Shown: positions 32,148-43,890 of the stretch, in pieces
How positions within the stretch are numbered: position 1 is the stretch's first letter
Layout of the letters: each line of letters opens with the position of its first letter
Notes under the pieces: model-generated
What the model was told of the DNA's origin: nothing
Databases searched by the model: none
What the model saw: only the letters and a program-made list of their open reading frames with translations
From: Typhlomys cinereus
Lineage: Eukaryota; Chordata; Mammalia; Rodentia; Platacanthomyidae
Length of the DNA: 64,000 bases
Reading direction: 5' to 3'
Assembly (NCBI GenBank): GCA_023101885.1
Contig: JALPQD010000391.1
Span: 1,975,515-2,039,514, forward strand
Made by a program: the position numbers and the translations under genes

Positions 32148-33026
32148 CATTGCCCAATCCCAAGGCCCTTCCTTTTCCCACTGCAACCCCCATCCCCGCC
32201 TCCTGCTTTCACGGTCTTTTTATATGTGGGGCCCACTGAGTTTCATCGGGTTGCTGTTAACAGCATGTTCCCCAGGCACTTGTGGGTGCGACGACGATAA
32301 ACCACTTGGAAGAGTCGTCCCCCACATCCAGCTTTACTCGTCAATATTCTTTCCCGGAAGTGAGGAGATCGGATGTCACCTTGGATATTCCAGAAGGCTC
32401 AGTGTGGCTCAGCGTGACCGGAAGGGTCGTTACGAGTGACAGACACAGAATCCAGCAAAGCCTCACCAGGCCGTTGCTGGCTGTGAGGACGGTGTGTGTG
32501 TGTGTGGGGGGCACCTAGGAGCTGGAAGGAGAAGAGTGAGGGGCACCAGCTCTCCAAGGGCCCCTGGGGGAACGCCCTGCTCTCGGGGGACCTGGCTAGT
32601 GAGCTGATTTAGCCTTCTGTTTCAGAGCTGAGAGACAAGGTGCTTCTGCTGCCCCGGGCCGCTGAGTGTGTGGATATACGACAGAGGCCGAGGACACTTA
32701 CACAGCAAGAATCAGGAACATCGCAGCAGCCGAGCCCGCCGTGGGCAGGTGCTGCGGGCCATTCTGTCCCCAACAGCCTCGCTCGGGTCTGTTTGGGAAG
32801 TTGCTCCGAAGAGCAAGCTGCTCGCAGCCTCGGCTGGTCCTTCGTCCCTGTGGTCGGCTTTTCCTCCCTCCACGTCCCTCCAGGGCTCTCGGCGCTGCCC
32901 CCGCAGGAAGCACGGGACAGCCTCGCGCATCAGGCTGCGGAGCTCTGCTGCCGTTGTGTGCACCAGGTGCCGTGGGGTTCAGCCCACCATGTGGGGTGAG
33001 GGGCCACCTCTAGCACCCAGACCCTG
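32148..33026. other. no gene seen
   Basis: About 880 bases of unclassified sequence. An open frame through 32668-33261 on the plus strand is GC-rich, has no recognised domain and overlaps other frames of similar length, so it is not called a gene. Confidence 0.5.
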
Positions 33027-33270
33027 TCTTAGTTGCTTCTCCTGTTGCTGTGATTCAGCGCCTGACAGAAGCAGCTTCAGGGAGAGAGGTCCGTGTGGTC
33101 CAGGGTTCGAGGTGCATCATGGCGGGAAGGCAAGACCCCAGGGGCCTGAAGCACCCACGGCTGGAAGCGGAGGGCTTCCTGCTTGGGCTCGGCCTGTCTT
33201 CTCCCTTCTCTTTCAGCCAGGACCCCGAGCCAGGGAGGTACTGCCCCCTTTTAGGTGGTAATACAATCAA
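33027..33270 (-). mobile_element. URR1-like hAT repeat, diverged
   Basis: Starts TTAGTTGCTTCTCCTGTTGC TGTGATT and carries GGTGCATCATGGCGGG, as in the element at 28905, in the same orientation. Confidence 0.55.
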
Positions 33271-34094
33271 CACAATGGCTGCCGGCACACCGAAGGCCGC
33301 CTCCCCCTCAGCTGTGCCTGCGGGAGACCGGCCTCCCTGTCGTGCTGACCCGAACCATCAGAGACCCCCGAACCATGACCAAGAACAAGGAGCCACAGAC
33401 CCCGAACCTATTTGCATGGTCTTTGGTGTCTTGGTCTTGGGTCCTCAGAAGCCTCCCTCTGGGGGTCTTGGCAGGAGACCTGAAGGACACAGACCGTTCC
33501 TGGGGTGGGGTGTGGGCCGAGGGCCTCGTGGCTGTGCTTGGGGCCACCACTACTCTTCCAGTCTCTTGTCTCCAGATAACGGGGGGGGGGGGAAGTGAGC
33601 GCTGGGACCTTTGTGCGTGGTTCATTCTACAGACTCGACCTGCCAGGACCCCCCCCTCGCCCAGTCGGCGTGCTCAGCACACCTGGGCTCACTGAGCATT
33701 TCCAGCCACCGGCCAAGGACCCTCAGCCAGGACTTGGGTGTTTCTTGTTCACTTGTAAGTGACAAAGCTGGTAGAGCCCACCCGAGTGGCTCTGCTCCAC
33801 ACTGGGTGGCTGGGCTGTGACTGGCAGAGCCTCTGGCAAGGGCCACATGGCTCCTAGGCATGGAGGGTCAAGGGAGGAGAGAGCAGAACAGAAAAGCCCC
33901 ACCCACAGGGGTTCTGGGGAAATCTTGGCCCCCAGGCTGCCTGGAGGCTCCAGAGAAGAGAGGGGATCAGCAGCCAGCTGTGCCCCGCTGGGGGGCGGGC
34001 GTTGAGGGAAGGAGCAGAAGCACGTGCAAAGACGAGGGAAGGGCTGGGATCGTGGTGCTACTTAGACACGGGAGTCACGAGTTCTGGGCCCGGT

Positions 34095-34440
34095 AGCGGA
34101 ACATTAGCAGTTCAGGCAAGCTGAGAAGCCTGCAGGAGACTGACTGCAGGAAGAGCCAGCCCGGTTAGGTGGGACTGTTTCCTGGGCAGGCAGACAAGAC
34201 GGAGGGAGCTGGCTCAGGAGCGAACACTTCAGTGTCCTTGGCAGACCTGGAGTTTCTGCCAAGTGAGGTGTGCCCCTCTCTCGGCCCTCCTGTGGGCATG
34301 GCGTGGCCAGTTCCCTGGGCTCCTGGTGCTGGTAGGAGCCGTCCTGCCGTGCTGGGCTGCAAACTGTGGACTGTGAACTGTGGAGAATCGTAATATGCAG
34401 ACCAAAGCCCCTTTGTTCTCCTAAGCTGGGCGGGTGAGGC
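34095..34440 (+). mobile_element. URR1-like hAT repeat, diverged
   Basis: Shares the GCCTGCAGGAGACTGACTGC, GGTGGGACTGTTTCCTGGGC and GTGGCCAGTTCCCTGGGCTC stretches with the repeats at 35700 and 36605. Confidence 0.55.
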
Positions 34441-34782
34441 TGGTGCAGGAAGCAGTGGAGGAGACCACCTTACCACAGAGCCCAGGGGTGGGGCCCCTGG
34501 TCCCAGGGCAGCAGTGTCTTGGGCCCCTTCCCCTCCCCGTGTCCTCAGCCTCACCTTGTGCCTCTGTGACAAGGTGACAGCTTGCAAACAGAGCTGGCGA
34601 TGCCCATCCTTTCCTGGGGCAGGACGAGGGCTGGTCTTGTCACTTTAAAAAAATGCTCCTGCAGTGCCACCCAGCTTGTGTCTTCTGAGAAGCACACACA
34701 TTGCAAACTACGGGCCTGTGAGGCTGCCAGAGCAGGTCAGCAATTGCTGCTATCCAGCGAGGGGCTACTGCACGCTACAACC

Positions 34783-35257
34783 CACACTCAGTCAGCACTG
34801 CAAGCCACACCCACACTCAGTCAGCACCACTGCAAGCCACACCCACACTCAGTGAGCACCACTGCAAGCCACACCCACACTCAGTCAGCACCACTGCAAG
34901 CCACACCCACACTCAGTCAGCACCACTGCAAGCCACACCCACACTCAGTCAGCACCACTGCAAGCCACACCCACACTCAGTCAGCACCACTGCAAGCCAC
35001 ACCCACACTCAGTCAGCACCACTGCAAGCCACACCCACACTCAGTCAGCACCACTGCAAGCCACACCCACACTCAGTCAGCACCACTGCAAGCCACACCC
35101 ACACTCAGTCAGCACCACTGCAAGCCACACCCCCACTCAGTCAGCACCACTGCAAGCCACACCCACACTCAGTCAGCACCACTGCAAGCCACACCCCTAC
35201 TCAGTCAACACCACTGCAAGCCACACCCACTCTCAGCACCACTGCAAGCCACACCCT
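34783..35257. repeat. 32-bp minisatellite, about fourteen copies
   Basis: Head-to-tail copies of CACTGCAAGCCACACCCACA plus CTCAGTCAGCAC, very uniform in the middle and diverged at the right end. Three units (96 bases) encode a repeating 32-residue peptide without stops, which makes a 309-residue open frame that is not evidence of a gene. Confidence 0.98.
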
Positions 35258-35699
35258 GCGTGGGAAAGCAGCTCACCGCTGCTCAGATATCTTGCACATG
35301 CGTGAGCATGGGGTGTGCCTCTATGATGCATGGGGTGCACATCCAACTTGTTTGTTTTACCATAGGAATGCCCAGTGGTTTCCGCACCCTTAGCGGGAAA
35401 GGTGCCCCTTTTACAATGCTGAGCGCCCACTACAGATGCAAGTCTGTCCTGCTTTCTATCCTGTTTTCTTGCAGTGTTGGGCTCACCCATTGCTCCCTCT
35501 ACATTCAGTGACGTGGAGTCTGTGGGGATTTGGGATCTTGTTACTCTGGGGCTCAGCCCTGTGAGCCCTGTCAGTCTTAGCAGCAGTACTTTGTATTGGG
35601 AATGTTGGGGGGGTCCTAGCCCTTCCCCGTGAACACCCAGCATCTACTGACAGATCCACTGAGATTCTGGTGGCCGCTGACCAGAGCAGTCTTGTGTTT

Positions 35700-36060
35700 C
35701 CAGCTGTGCTGGTTTGATATGGTGTCAACTTGGCAATTGAAGACTGGTTATAGGCACATCTGTTAAGAGTTAGTAGTTGAGGTAAGCCTTAAACAAGTCT
35801 GCAGAGAGTCTGACTGATGAGGGAGACCCAGCCTATGGTGGGTGGACTGTTCCCTGGTCAGGGGGGTAAGATGGAGGGGGCTTTGGCGATCTTCAGCATA
35901 TTAGCCGTCTTGCTGTCTGGTGAGCGAGGTGTGGGTGTGGCCAGTTCCTTTGGCTCTGGTGTTGGTGTGGGCTCCTGCCAAGCTGGGCTAAGTGAGAACT
36001 GTAAGAATAAAGCCCCCTTGCTCCCCCCAAGCTCTTTGGCTGTGAATTTATGGGCAACGT
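35700..36060 (+). mobile_element. URR1-like hAT repeat
   Basis: Starts TGGTTTGATATGGTGTCAAC TTGGCAATTG, contains AGACCCAGCCTATGGTGGGT, GTGGCCAGTTCCTTTGGC, and ends AGAATAAAGCCCCCTTGC. This is the layout of a rodent hAT-type repeat. Confidence 0.7.
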
Positions 36061-36424
36061 GCAGGCATACCGCGGCACCCGCCTGTCGGGGCGCTGTGCT
36101 TAGGCAAGCAGAGCGCACATTTTTAGGGAGGCAGCGGAGGTGCAGTGGTCTGACGCCCGGCGATGGGCCAGAAAGGGAGCAAGGAGCAAGCGAGGAGATC
36201 CCTCAGCCCACGGCTGCAGGGGATTTCCAGATGTTCTCGTTTGCTTTGCACACAGCCCCTCCCTTGCCCGGGTTTGTCTAGGTGCATCTAGAGTCCTGTG
36301 TGCATGTACTTAGAACCGCTCTCCGTCCCTCTCTTCTCTACTTCAGTGCCCCCCCAGCCCCCCCCCCCCCGGGCTGCCCTGGCTGCGGTGACAGCCCCAG
36401 GTCACGTCCTGCTGTTCCTCATTA

Positions 36425-36443
36425 TGGCCACCAGAGGGCGCCG
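36425..36443 (+). promoter_or_regulatory. CTCF motif, perfect core
   Basis: TGGCCACCAGAGGGCGCCG contains CCACCAGAGGGCGC, matching all 14 positions of the CTCF core CCASYAGRKGGCRS. It lies about 10 kb upstream of MAN2B2 exon 1, between two hAT-like repeats. Confidence 0.65.
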
Positions 36444-36604
36444 AGAGCTGGACGGCCGCTGTTCTTGGTGCTGACGCTCTGAACTGGCGCAGAGCACCTT
36501 ATGGGAGCCCTGGGCCTTCAGCACTGTCCTCTCTCCCTCTGCAGACACGTATGTAGGTGCGAGGAAGACCTTAGCTTGCCGAGCAGCTGTGCTCCCTGGC
36601 CTTT

Positions 36605-37035
36605 GCCCTCCTGTCACAGTCAGGCACAGGTGTCAACTTGACTGTTGAGGATTTGAGCTCTGAGCACATTTATGGAGAATTAGTTGAGTTAAGCACAGAG
36701 CAGACCTGCAGGAGATTGTCTAGCTGGGGAAGGTCCAGCCCAAGGTGGGTGGGACTAGGCCCTGGATAAATCACACAGAGCTGGTTGAGAGAGTTGGCAT
36801 CCTTCTGTATACTTGGCCGGACATGCTGGTCTGGCAAGTAAGGATCGCCCCTCTCTCAGCTATTACATAGAGATAGATAGTGTGGCCAGTTCCCTTGGTC
36901 TGGTTTTGGCGTGAGCTCTCCCACCAAACTGGACTGACAATTGTAACCAGACCATCGTAAGAAAATAAACCCCTTGTTCCCTTAAGCCATTTGATGGTCA
37001 TTATCAGCAACCATGCAGGCGACTGCAACACCTAC
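36605..37035 (+). mobile_element. URR1-like hAT repeat
   Basis: Starts TCACAGTCAGGCACAGGTGT CAACTTGACTG, contains GGTGGGTGGGACTAGGCCCT and GCATCCTTCTGTATACTTGG, and ends with AAATAAACCCCTTGTTCCC. Confidence 0.7.
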
Positions 37036-38447
37036 GGAGGCTGAAAAGGGAAGGGACAGTGAGATGTCTAGCGATAGATGCACATTTTGGAAGTTTGACT
37101 GGAACCTGCTACCCATGGGCTGCGTGGCCCTGAATTAGTTACTGCACCTCTCTGGACCTTGATTTTATGATCTGTAAGATGTGATGACAGCTTCCGAGGA
37201 GTTCATGTGGGTGTCACACAGCCCCCCTTGCCCTGCCCCCGGCTTCTGTAGAAACTGGCCTTGCAGTGTGTACAAAGCTGAGTCCTGTTGCTGCTCTGCT
37301 TGTCATGCTAAGCTAGTGACGGGGCCAGTGTCACTCTTGTTCAGTTGTCAGGTGTGTCTGTGCAGGTGGGGGAGCCCGCCGGTCCCCCCAGGCCTTCAGC
37401 CTTCTGTGGAAGTCCCACCATGGGAACCACGTGAGAACTCACAACAGCAGCTGGTGGTCGGGGACCTAGACTTTGCATGGAACTCATGCGGTGGTCCCTG
37501 GAGGGAAGCCCATCTGCACTTCTGTGCCCGGTTTACAGAGAAGGAACAAGACAGCCTGCCCAGATGTCCCAATGGCACAGGCTCGATCTCCTGAGAGACA
37601 CCAGGACCACAGGGCTGGCTTGTGGGAACTTCTTGCTCTGAGTCCTTGCGGGCCGCAGGGAAGGAAGGATGCTGGCTGCCCACGGCTTTTGGTTCCAGAG
37701 GATACCTTGCTCCCCCACGCTGCGAAGGGCCACTCAGGTTGCAAGGAGGAGAAAAGAGCCAATAGACTTCTGGTAGGTGGGACTTGAAGGCCCAGGGCTT
37801 CGAGCTGAGGAGCAGCGGTAGATCGCTTGAAGTCCTGGGTTTCAGCAGGCAAGATAAGTAAATACGTGAAACTTAGAAGTCAGGAGGGGCAGAGGGCTGG
37901 GGAGATGCCTCTTCAGGGGAAAGTGGCTGTGCAAGACCAGTGATCTGAGTTCCACTCCTGGGGCACGCTAGGTAAAGAAATCCTTAAAAATTAAATAATC
38001 GGGGGTGGGGTGGAAAGACACTGTCAGCTCAGAAGGCTCAGAAGGCTGGTCTCCGCAGCCCAGGCTGGGGCCTGGGTCTGGTACACTGCGGCAGCTGGGT
38101 TCACGCTTGGCTGCACGGCCTGGCCCGGCCCCTCTCCTTGAGCTGCAGATTTGCCAGTGGAAATGATGAATCAGAGTGAACACGGCTGGGGGGACCAATA
38201 GGCTTTTCCCACCCTCCCACTCTTGGATGCAATGCCTGTGGGGAACCCCATTGGTGGCACCTTCTGTAGGGTGTGGGTTACCTCAGGAAGTGTAAGGTGA
38301 GACGCCCTGAGCCCATGGATCACAGACAACCCTGGAAAGGCTGCTCTGTGCCCCGGGCCTGGGGATGAGCCTTCTAGGTGACACTTTCTGCTCACAGCCG
38401 GTTGGTGTGGAGTGGTCCAGGAGGGCCAGGCCAAAGGAGAGAGGGCT
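37036..38447. other. no gene seen; B2-like SINE fragment at 37893-37995
   Basis: The open frames here carry no recognised domain. The only element I can name is a B2-like head (GGGCTGGGGAGATGCCTCTT) near 37893 on the plus strand. Confidence 0.5.
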
Positions 38448-38728
38448 CTGTCACCTTCCCCTCCCCTCCTCCCCTCCCCCCCTCTCCTCCCCTCCCCTCC
38501 CCCTCCCCTCTCCCCCCTCCCCTCCCCTCCCTTCCCCTTCCTTCCCTCCCCCCTTCCCTCCCCTCCCCCTCCCCCTCCTCTCTCTCCCCTCCCCTCCCCT
38601 CCCCCTCCCCCCCTCCCCCTCCCCCTCCCTTCCCCTCCCTTCCCCCCTCCTCCTCCCTCCCCTCCCCCTCCCTCTCCTCCCCTCCCCCTCCCCCTCCCCC
38701 TCCCCCTCCCCTCCTCCCTCCCCTGGAC
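38448..38728. repeat. long C-rich polypyrimidine block
   Basis: About 280 bases almost purely C and T on the plus strand, dominated by CCCCTCCCCTCCCC-type runs. The G-rich complement could form quadruplexes or triplexes. It creates open frames of 190-358 residues on either strand that are low-complexity only. Confidence 0.97.
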
Positions 38729-39477
38729 CTTCCCTAGCAGAACATGCTCCTGTTCTGCGCGGCCACCTGGGTCTCCATGGCGCTGTGTCATTGAGCCACC
38801 GGGTCCAGAGATGCCTGGGACTCCGTCCCTCCCACTGCTCGCCTTTCCCACCACCCCCAGGAGACGCAGAACCTTTAGATCCTGGGGAGTCTGAGCCTTG
38901 GGGGTCCCCTTCGCATCTCTTCTCTGGGGAAAGCCGCATCCTGGCAGGGGAACCGGCGCTGCCCTGGGGAAGCAGCTGGATGGGAGGAGAACGGTGGCCT
39001 CGAGGCCACTTTCCTGGGACAGAGGCCAAGCCTTACAGCCCCATCTGCCTCTTTGGGCCTCGCACCACCTTGGGACACAGGAGACACAGCACTGGCCACC
39101 GCTGAGGCCCTTGTGCCCCCAATACTGCTGTCCAGTGCTCGAGACGGTGCCCCGCTCTCCGCTTTCCTCAGGATGGACAGAGGCCGTCGTGTTGCTCTGT
39201 CTGACCGCTGAGCTCGAGAGGGTCTGCATCCACAAGGGGCCCTGCAAGGACCTGGCGCTACCCTGAGCTCCAGGAATTCTACTGGGGGGCTCATTACTGC
39301 TCAGGGCAGAGGGCCAGCCGCCTCACAGGACAAAGCCATGACGCCCAAAGTCAAATCTGCAGCGGATTCCACTGGGGCTCCAGTAACTAAGTTGCTGACA
39401 GAACCGCCTGGCTTGTGCTAGACACCTTCTCCTCATCAGGTCATTAGGGAAAGTGCTCTGTCTGTCTTTCTTTCTTT

Positions 39478-39735
39478 TTTATTTTATTTTTGCCTTTATA
39501 TGTGTCTATGTGTATCAGAGGGCACTGTGTGTGCCTGTGAGGGCCAAGGTGACTTTGGGAATCACCGTGGATTGTGCTATCTCCTCTTTGCTTTGCTCCA
39601 AGCCACCTTCCAAGACTGGAAGTGCAGGCTGCCACCATTTCCACCTGGAATTTTTACGTGAGATTGGGGATCCAAACACAGGGCCTTCTGTTTTGGAGAC
39701 AGAGGCTTAACCCCTGAGCCATCTCTCTAGCCCTG
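39478..39735 (-). repeat. tRNA-derived SINE, older subfamily
   Basis: On the plus strand it ends GAGGCTTAACCCCTGAGCCA TCTCTCTAGCCC, the reversed head of the same tRNA-derived family. The body shares GGGCCAAGGTGACTTTGGGA with the copies at 49218, 55097, 59722 and 61678. Confidence 0.85.
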
Positions 39736-42424
39736 TCTTTTTCTTTTAAATGTTATTGGAAGATTTATTTATTCATGAAAACACAAATGTAGATCCATAG
39801 ATAAAGAATATTGCTCTATAAAGATTATTTGGAATAAGTTTTTAAATTATTCAGTTCCTCGAGTTCTTAAACGACCAGTGGGCATGGATGTTTATTGAGT
39901 GAATAAATCACAAATCTCCATACATGTAGTAAGTGTGAAAATTCCAGCATCTGCACACATCTTGTAATGTCTCAAATAGCAACGGTATCTTAGCAACAGA
40001 TCCAGGGAAACGTAGTACACAGAACTGTGCCCCGCATCAGCATCATTGTCACCAGGATAGTTGTGGGCATGTGGGTATCCCAGCCTTTCCTTTAATAGTT
40101 TATCGTGGAGCCCAGGCCAGCCGCGACTGGGCTCTCTGGCGTCTTCTGTCTCTCCCCTAGGCTGTCACCAGGGACCCCTGACTCAGGCAGATTCTGGTGG
40201 CATCTTTTCTAGTTGCACTGAAGGAGGGTGAGGCCGTCATTTTTCCTTTTCTCTTTTCTTCCTCTCTTTTGTTATTTCTCTCTTCCATTCTTTCTGTAGG
40301 TGTGCATGTGGTGTGTGCATGTACGTGTGTGTGTGTTTGCATGTAGGTGGGTGTACAGGTGTATAGGTGTACATACACGAGTGTATCTGAGTGTGTGTGC
40401 CTGGGGAGGCCCCAGGGTGGCATCAGGTGTCTGGGATCTGAGCACCAGCCCTGCGTCACTGAAGAACAACAGCGAGGGGCTAGCGAGATGGCTCAGGGGT
40501 AAGACGCCGCCTCGTAAGACTTGCCTTGAAAAATAGTGAGTGGACACCTCTGGCCGCCCACTCTAGGGAAGGGGTCAGGACATTCTCATGCATCTGCAAG
40601 CCGCGCGCCCTGCACGGGTCCCACCCTCTCCAGCCTACGAAAGGCCCCTATCTGGATCCAAGGCGAACCGCCCGCCCTCCAGCTCTGCCCGACTGTCCGT
40701 GCCAAGCAGCGTGTTGCCCGGGCCACTTGTGTTTTTAGTGGTTTCTTACACCGCACTGCCGGAGGCCGCTTGTTCTCTCTGCATGTGGCATTTCATTTCC
40801 ATGTCACGCTGGGCGTTTGGCTCACTCCTGGTTTTTGGCATCTCACATTTTTGTGTCCGTCTCCTAGAACGTGCGCCGAGGGTTTCTGCGGGCTGCGCCC
40901 ATGAGAAGGATCTCAAGGGATCCACGGCGGGTGACTGCCTCCTCCCCCAGGGAGCTGCAAACCCTGCTGGCGTATTCACTCCCTGCTCTGGGGGGAGGGG
41001 GCATCCCTCCCTGGCCGTCAAGGTTGGCCCAGGAGGAGGCAGGTGGCCAGAGGGCCCTCAGCGTTCAGGGGTCAGTGAAGAAGCACGATTGAGATCCTCG
41101 ATGGAGTGAGGGCAGAGGCCTGGGCAGGGGAGAGCCGAGTGGCCCCGCCAAGCAGTGACAGCTGTGACCCGCCCCAGGAGCAGCGCAGCGGCTGAGGGCT
41201 GCCCACAGTCATGTCCAGATGGCATCTTTCAGGCTTGTCCAGTCACAGGGGGAGGCTGAACCTGGGCAGTGGCCACTGACGGCGTGCCCAGCTGCTGGCA
41301 CGGGCAGCCCCTCCTCGAAGGACGTGCAGGGGCCTGTCACTGAGGCGTCTAGTCTAGTCTTGGGCCTGCAGCCCCTCCCAGCTTTTTGTGGATTAAAACA
41401 CAGTGAAGTCTTTTTTCTCTTGAATGTATTCTGCTTGGAAACAGGTGTATGTGTCACAAATCTCTTAGGCTGTGACTTCCAGTTACTTTTTAAAGCACAG
41501 ACTTTACCTGTTTCTTTGTGTGTCCGCTTCAGTGAGCTGTATTATTTCCCCCTTTTAAGCATTTCAGCTTCTTCTAGGTTTCCGCAATCTTTCCTCATTA
41601 GCTTTTCCATCTCTGATGTGTCTATGCTTCGCCGAGCTCGCGCCTTGTTGACATCACTGTTGCTGATGTCACTGCAGGTTTGTCCGCCTTGCTAGTCTTT
41701 TCCAAGATGGATGTGGGGTCCAGAGAAGCGCTCATGAGGCCCAGGGCTGCCAGACATCTCTTTCCGGTGGCCAACCTTTTAATCTTTAACATAAAAAGGA
41801 AAATTCCAGAGATCTCATAAGCATTTTGTAAGTGGGACGTTTCATACTCTGCTGAGCGTGTGGTGAAACTGTTGGTCCTTCTCTCCTCCTCTGTCCTACC
41901 TGGAGTGTGCAGCTCCTGGCTCAATCTGGAATGTCCCCACAGGCTCACGTGCTTAAAAACTCAGCCTCTAGCTGGTGGGGCTTCTTCAGGAGAGCGGCGA
42001 CCTTCAGGAGAGCGGCGACCTTCAGGAGGCTGCACTGGACAGACTGAATCACCAGTGCTGATTCCAGCTGTGCTCTCTGCTTTCTAGTCAGCTATAATGT
42101 GAACAGCCACCAAGGCACGCGCCTGCCACCAGCCTGTGCAGCCGTCTGAAAGTGACACAATGACTCCTCCTACAGTTGTTTCTTTCAGGTATTAGTGGGA
42201 AAAAGTTCCCAAATTCCATTCATTCCTTTCGATAGGGGATTCAACACTGACTAAGCTTCAGGTCTCTGTAACTTGGTTTGATTCTAAGAATCAGTCATAA
42301 GATGGTTAGGTATTCATGCAACTTTTTTTTTTTTTTAAGAAACATTTAAATTCTGAAGTTTTGTTTTGTTTTGTTTTGTTTTGTTTTGGTCAAAGTTTGT
42401 CAAAGTCTGCCACATCCAACGCTG
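39736..42424. other. no gene seen
   Basis: About 2.7 kb. A TG-rich stretch lies near 40300-40410 and a partial B2-like head (GGGGCTAGCGAGATGGCTCA) at 40474. An 18-bp unit is repeated twice to three times at 41990-42035. The open frame at 40588-41109 has no recognised domain. Confidence 0.5.
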
Positions 42425-42770
42425 GGGGCTCAGGGCTGTGACAAAATACCCCACAGAAGCAACCTAAGGGACGGAGGCTGGCTTGGGCTGCTGGGTCCAG
42501 AGCGTGTAGCCTGCGTGGTCTGGAAGGCACAGCAATCGTAGCAGTTTTGTGTGCGGTGGTGGGAGCTTGGTGGGTCAGGAAGCCCAGCATAGGACCAGAA
42601 GTAGGGACTGTTATACTCGAGGTCCCCCCCCCCCGGCGACTTCTGTCTGCTAGGTAGGCCCCACGTCACCCGTGCGTGCCACCCACTGAGGACCAAGAGT
42701 TCATGTGAGCCTGTGGCAGCATCTCCTGCCAGGCCTGTCACCCGGCACATTTAACAGCACTCGGCAAAGC
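42425..42770 (-). mobile_element. hAT-like repeat, reversed and diverged
   Basis: Reads GGGCTGTGACAAAATACCCC ACAGAAGCAACCTAAGG at the left, the reversed 3' end seen in the element at 28905. Boundaries are approximate. Confidence 0.5.
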
Positions 42771-43559
42771 GCAAGGTTTTGCACTAGTCAGTGTTACAAT
42801 TGTTCTGTTTTATCAGTAGTTGCTAATGTCTAATGCTGCTTGGCCATCATGGGTCTGTGTGCACAGGAGGACCCACTGTGTGCGAGCACAGGAAGACCCG
42901 CCATGTGCCTGGAGCTTAGCACGGCCTGTGGACTGGTGCGCTCTCCTCTCCTGACCTTGAGCATGAAGTCTCTGGGGTCTCAGCTCCACGGGATCCTCGG
43001 GGGCTGCGGCAATGGTTCATCTTCCCCGGCGTGGCATCTGCAATCCGCAGCTCATGTGTGCTGACAGCACATCATATCTGCCTCTCTCAGGCTGAACAAT
43101 GCCAGCGTGGATTCTGACCCAGGTGTCCACGCCGCTGGAAAACACCCCGCTGAACGTGGGGAGACCAGCACAGAGACAAGCCGATGTACAGAAGACAAAG
43201 AGAACAGGGACAGACCCCCCCCCGCACTGCTGCTGCCCACTGCTGGCCCTGAGCAGGCCACCGTGACCTTGGACACACGTGCATCCGGTTTTCCGTCACA
43301 CCATCCGCACCTGCCTGGCTGCATCTCGTCCGTGCAGGCGCCGTGTCAGCACACACATCCTCACACAGGGCGGGCGTCCGCCATGCCTCTGAGGAGGGCG
43401 CTGTTCATTTCCCAGGTCCACTTGAGTCCCGTCCACCTCTGCCCTTCTGTCCCGTCCTCTTCTCTTCCACCAGGGTCCTGTGTGCTCCCGCTGTGCTGCA
43501 CTCGCGTGTCAGGCATGTCGCGGTGTGGTTTTTGCGTGGCGAGTGTGTGTCAGGATGTG

Positions 43560-43890
43560 CTGTCGTGGGTTGAATGGGCGCTGTCCCCCTGGGGCTCATG
43601 TGTTTGAACACTTGGGCCTCAGCTGGTGGCGCTGCTTGGGACGTTGTGGAACTTGCTCGTCAAGGAGGGGCGCTGACAGACCCACCGTGGGGTTGGTGCC
43701 CGCCCTGCCTCCTCTCCTCTCGCTGCCGTGAGGTGAACCTCCCTCGTGCTTTGGTCACGTGCCTTCCACCATGTATTTCCTGTCCTAACTGGACTCTACC
43801 ACTTCTGGAGCCCTCAGCCAGATAATCAACTCTCCTTTAAATGGGGTGGGCCCAGGTAATTTCTCACAGCAGCGAAGAGTCACTCCAACG
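43560..43890 (+). mobile_element. hAT-like rodent repeat
   Basis: Carries GGGCTCATGTGTTTGAACAC TTGGGCCTCAGCTGGTGGC, GGACGTTGTGGAACTTGC and later CTGCCGTGAGGTGAACC, in the order of the forward form of the element at 28905. Confidence 0.6.

Noticed and set aside
34783..35257. Possible CRISPR-like array
   Set aside because: The repeats are directly adjacent with no unique spacers, and the sequence is mammalian.
34582..35511. 309-residue plus-strand open frame with repeating HCKPHPHSVSTTAS peptide
   Set aside because: It is read-through of the 32-bp array. 32 is not a multiple of three, so the 32-residue period is simply three units.
38171..39247. 358-residue minus-strand Gly/Arg/Glu-rich open frame
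   Set aside because: Its middle is the polypyrimidine block read in reverse. The flanks show no homology and overlapping frames are equally open.
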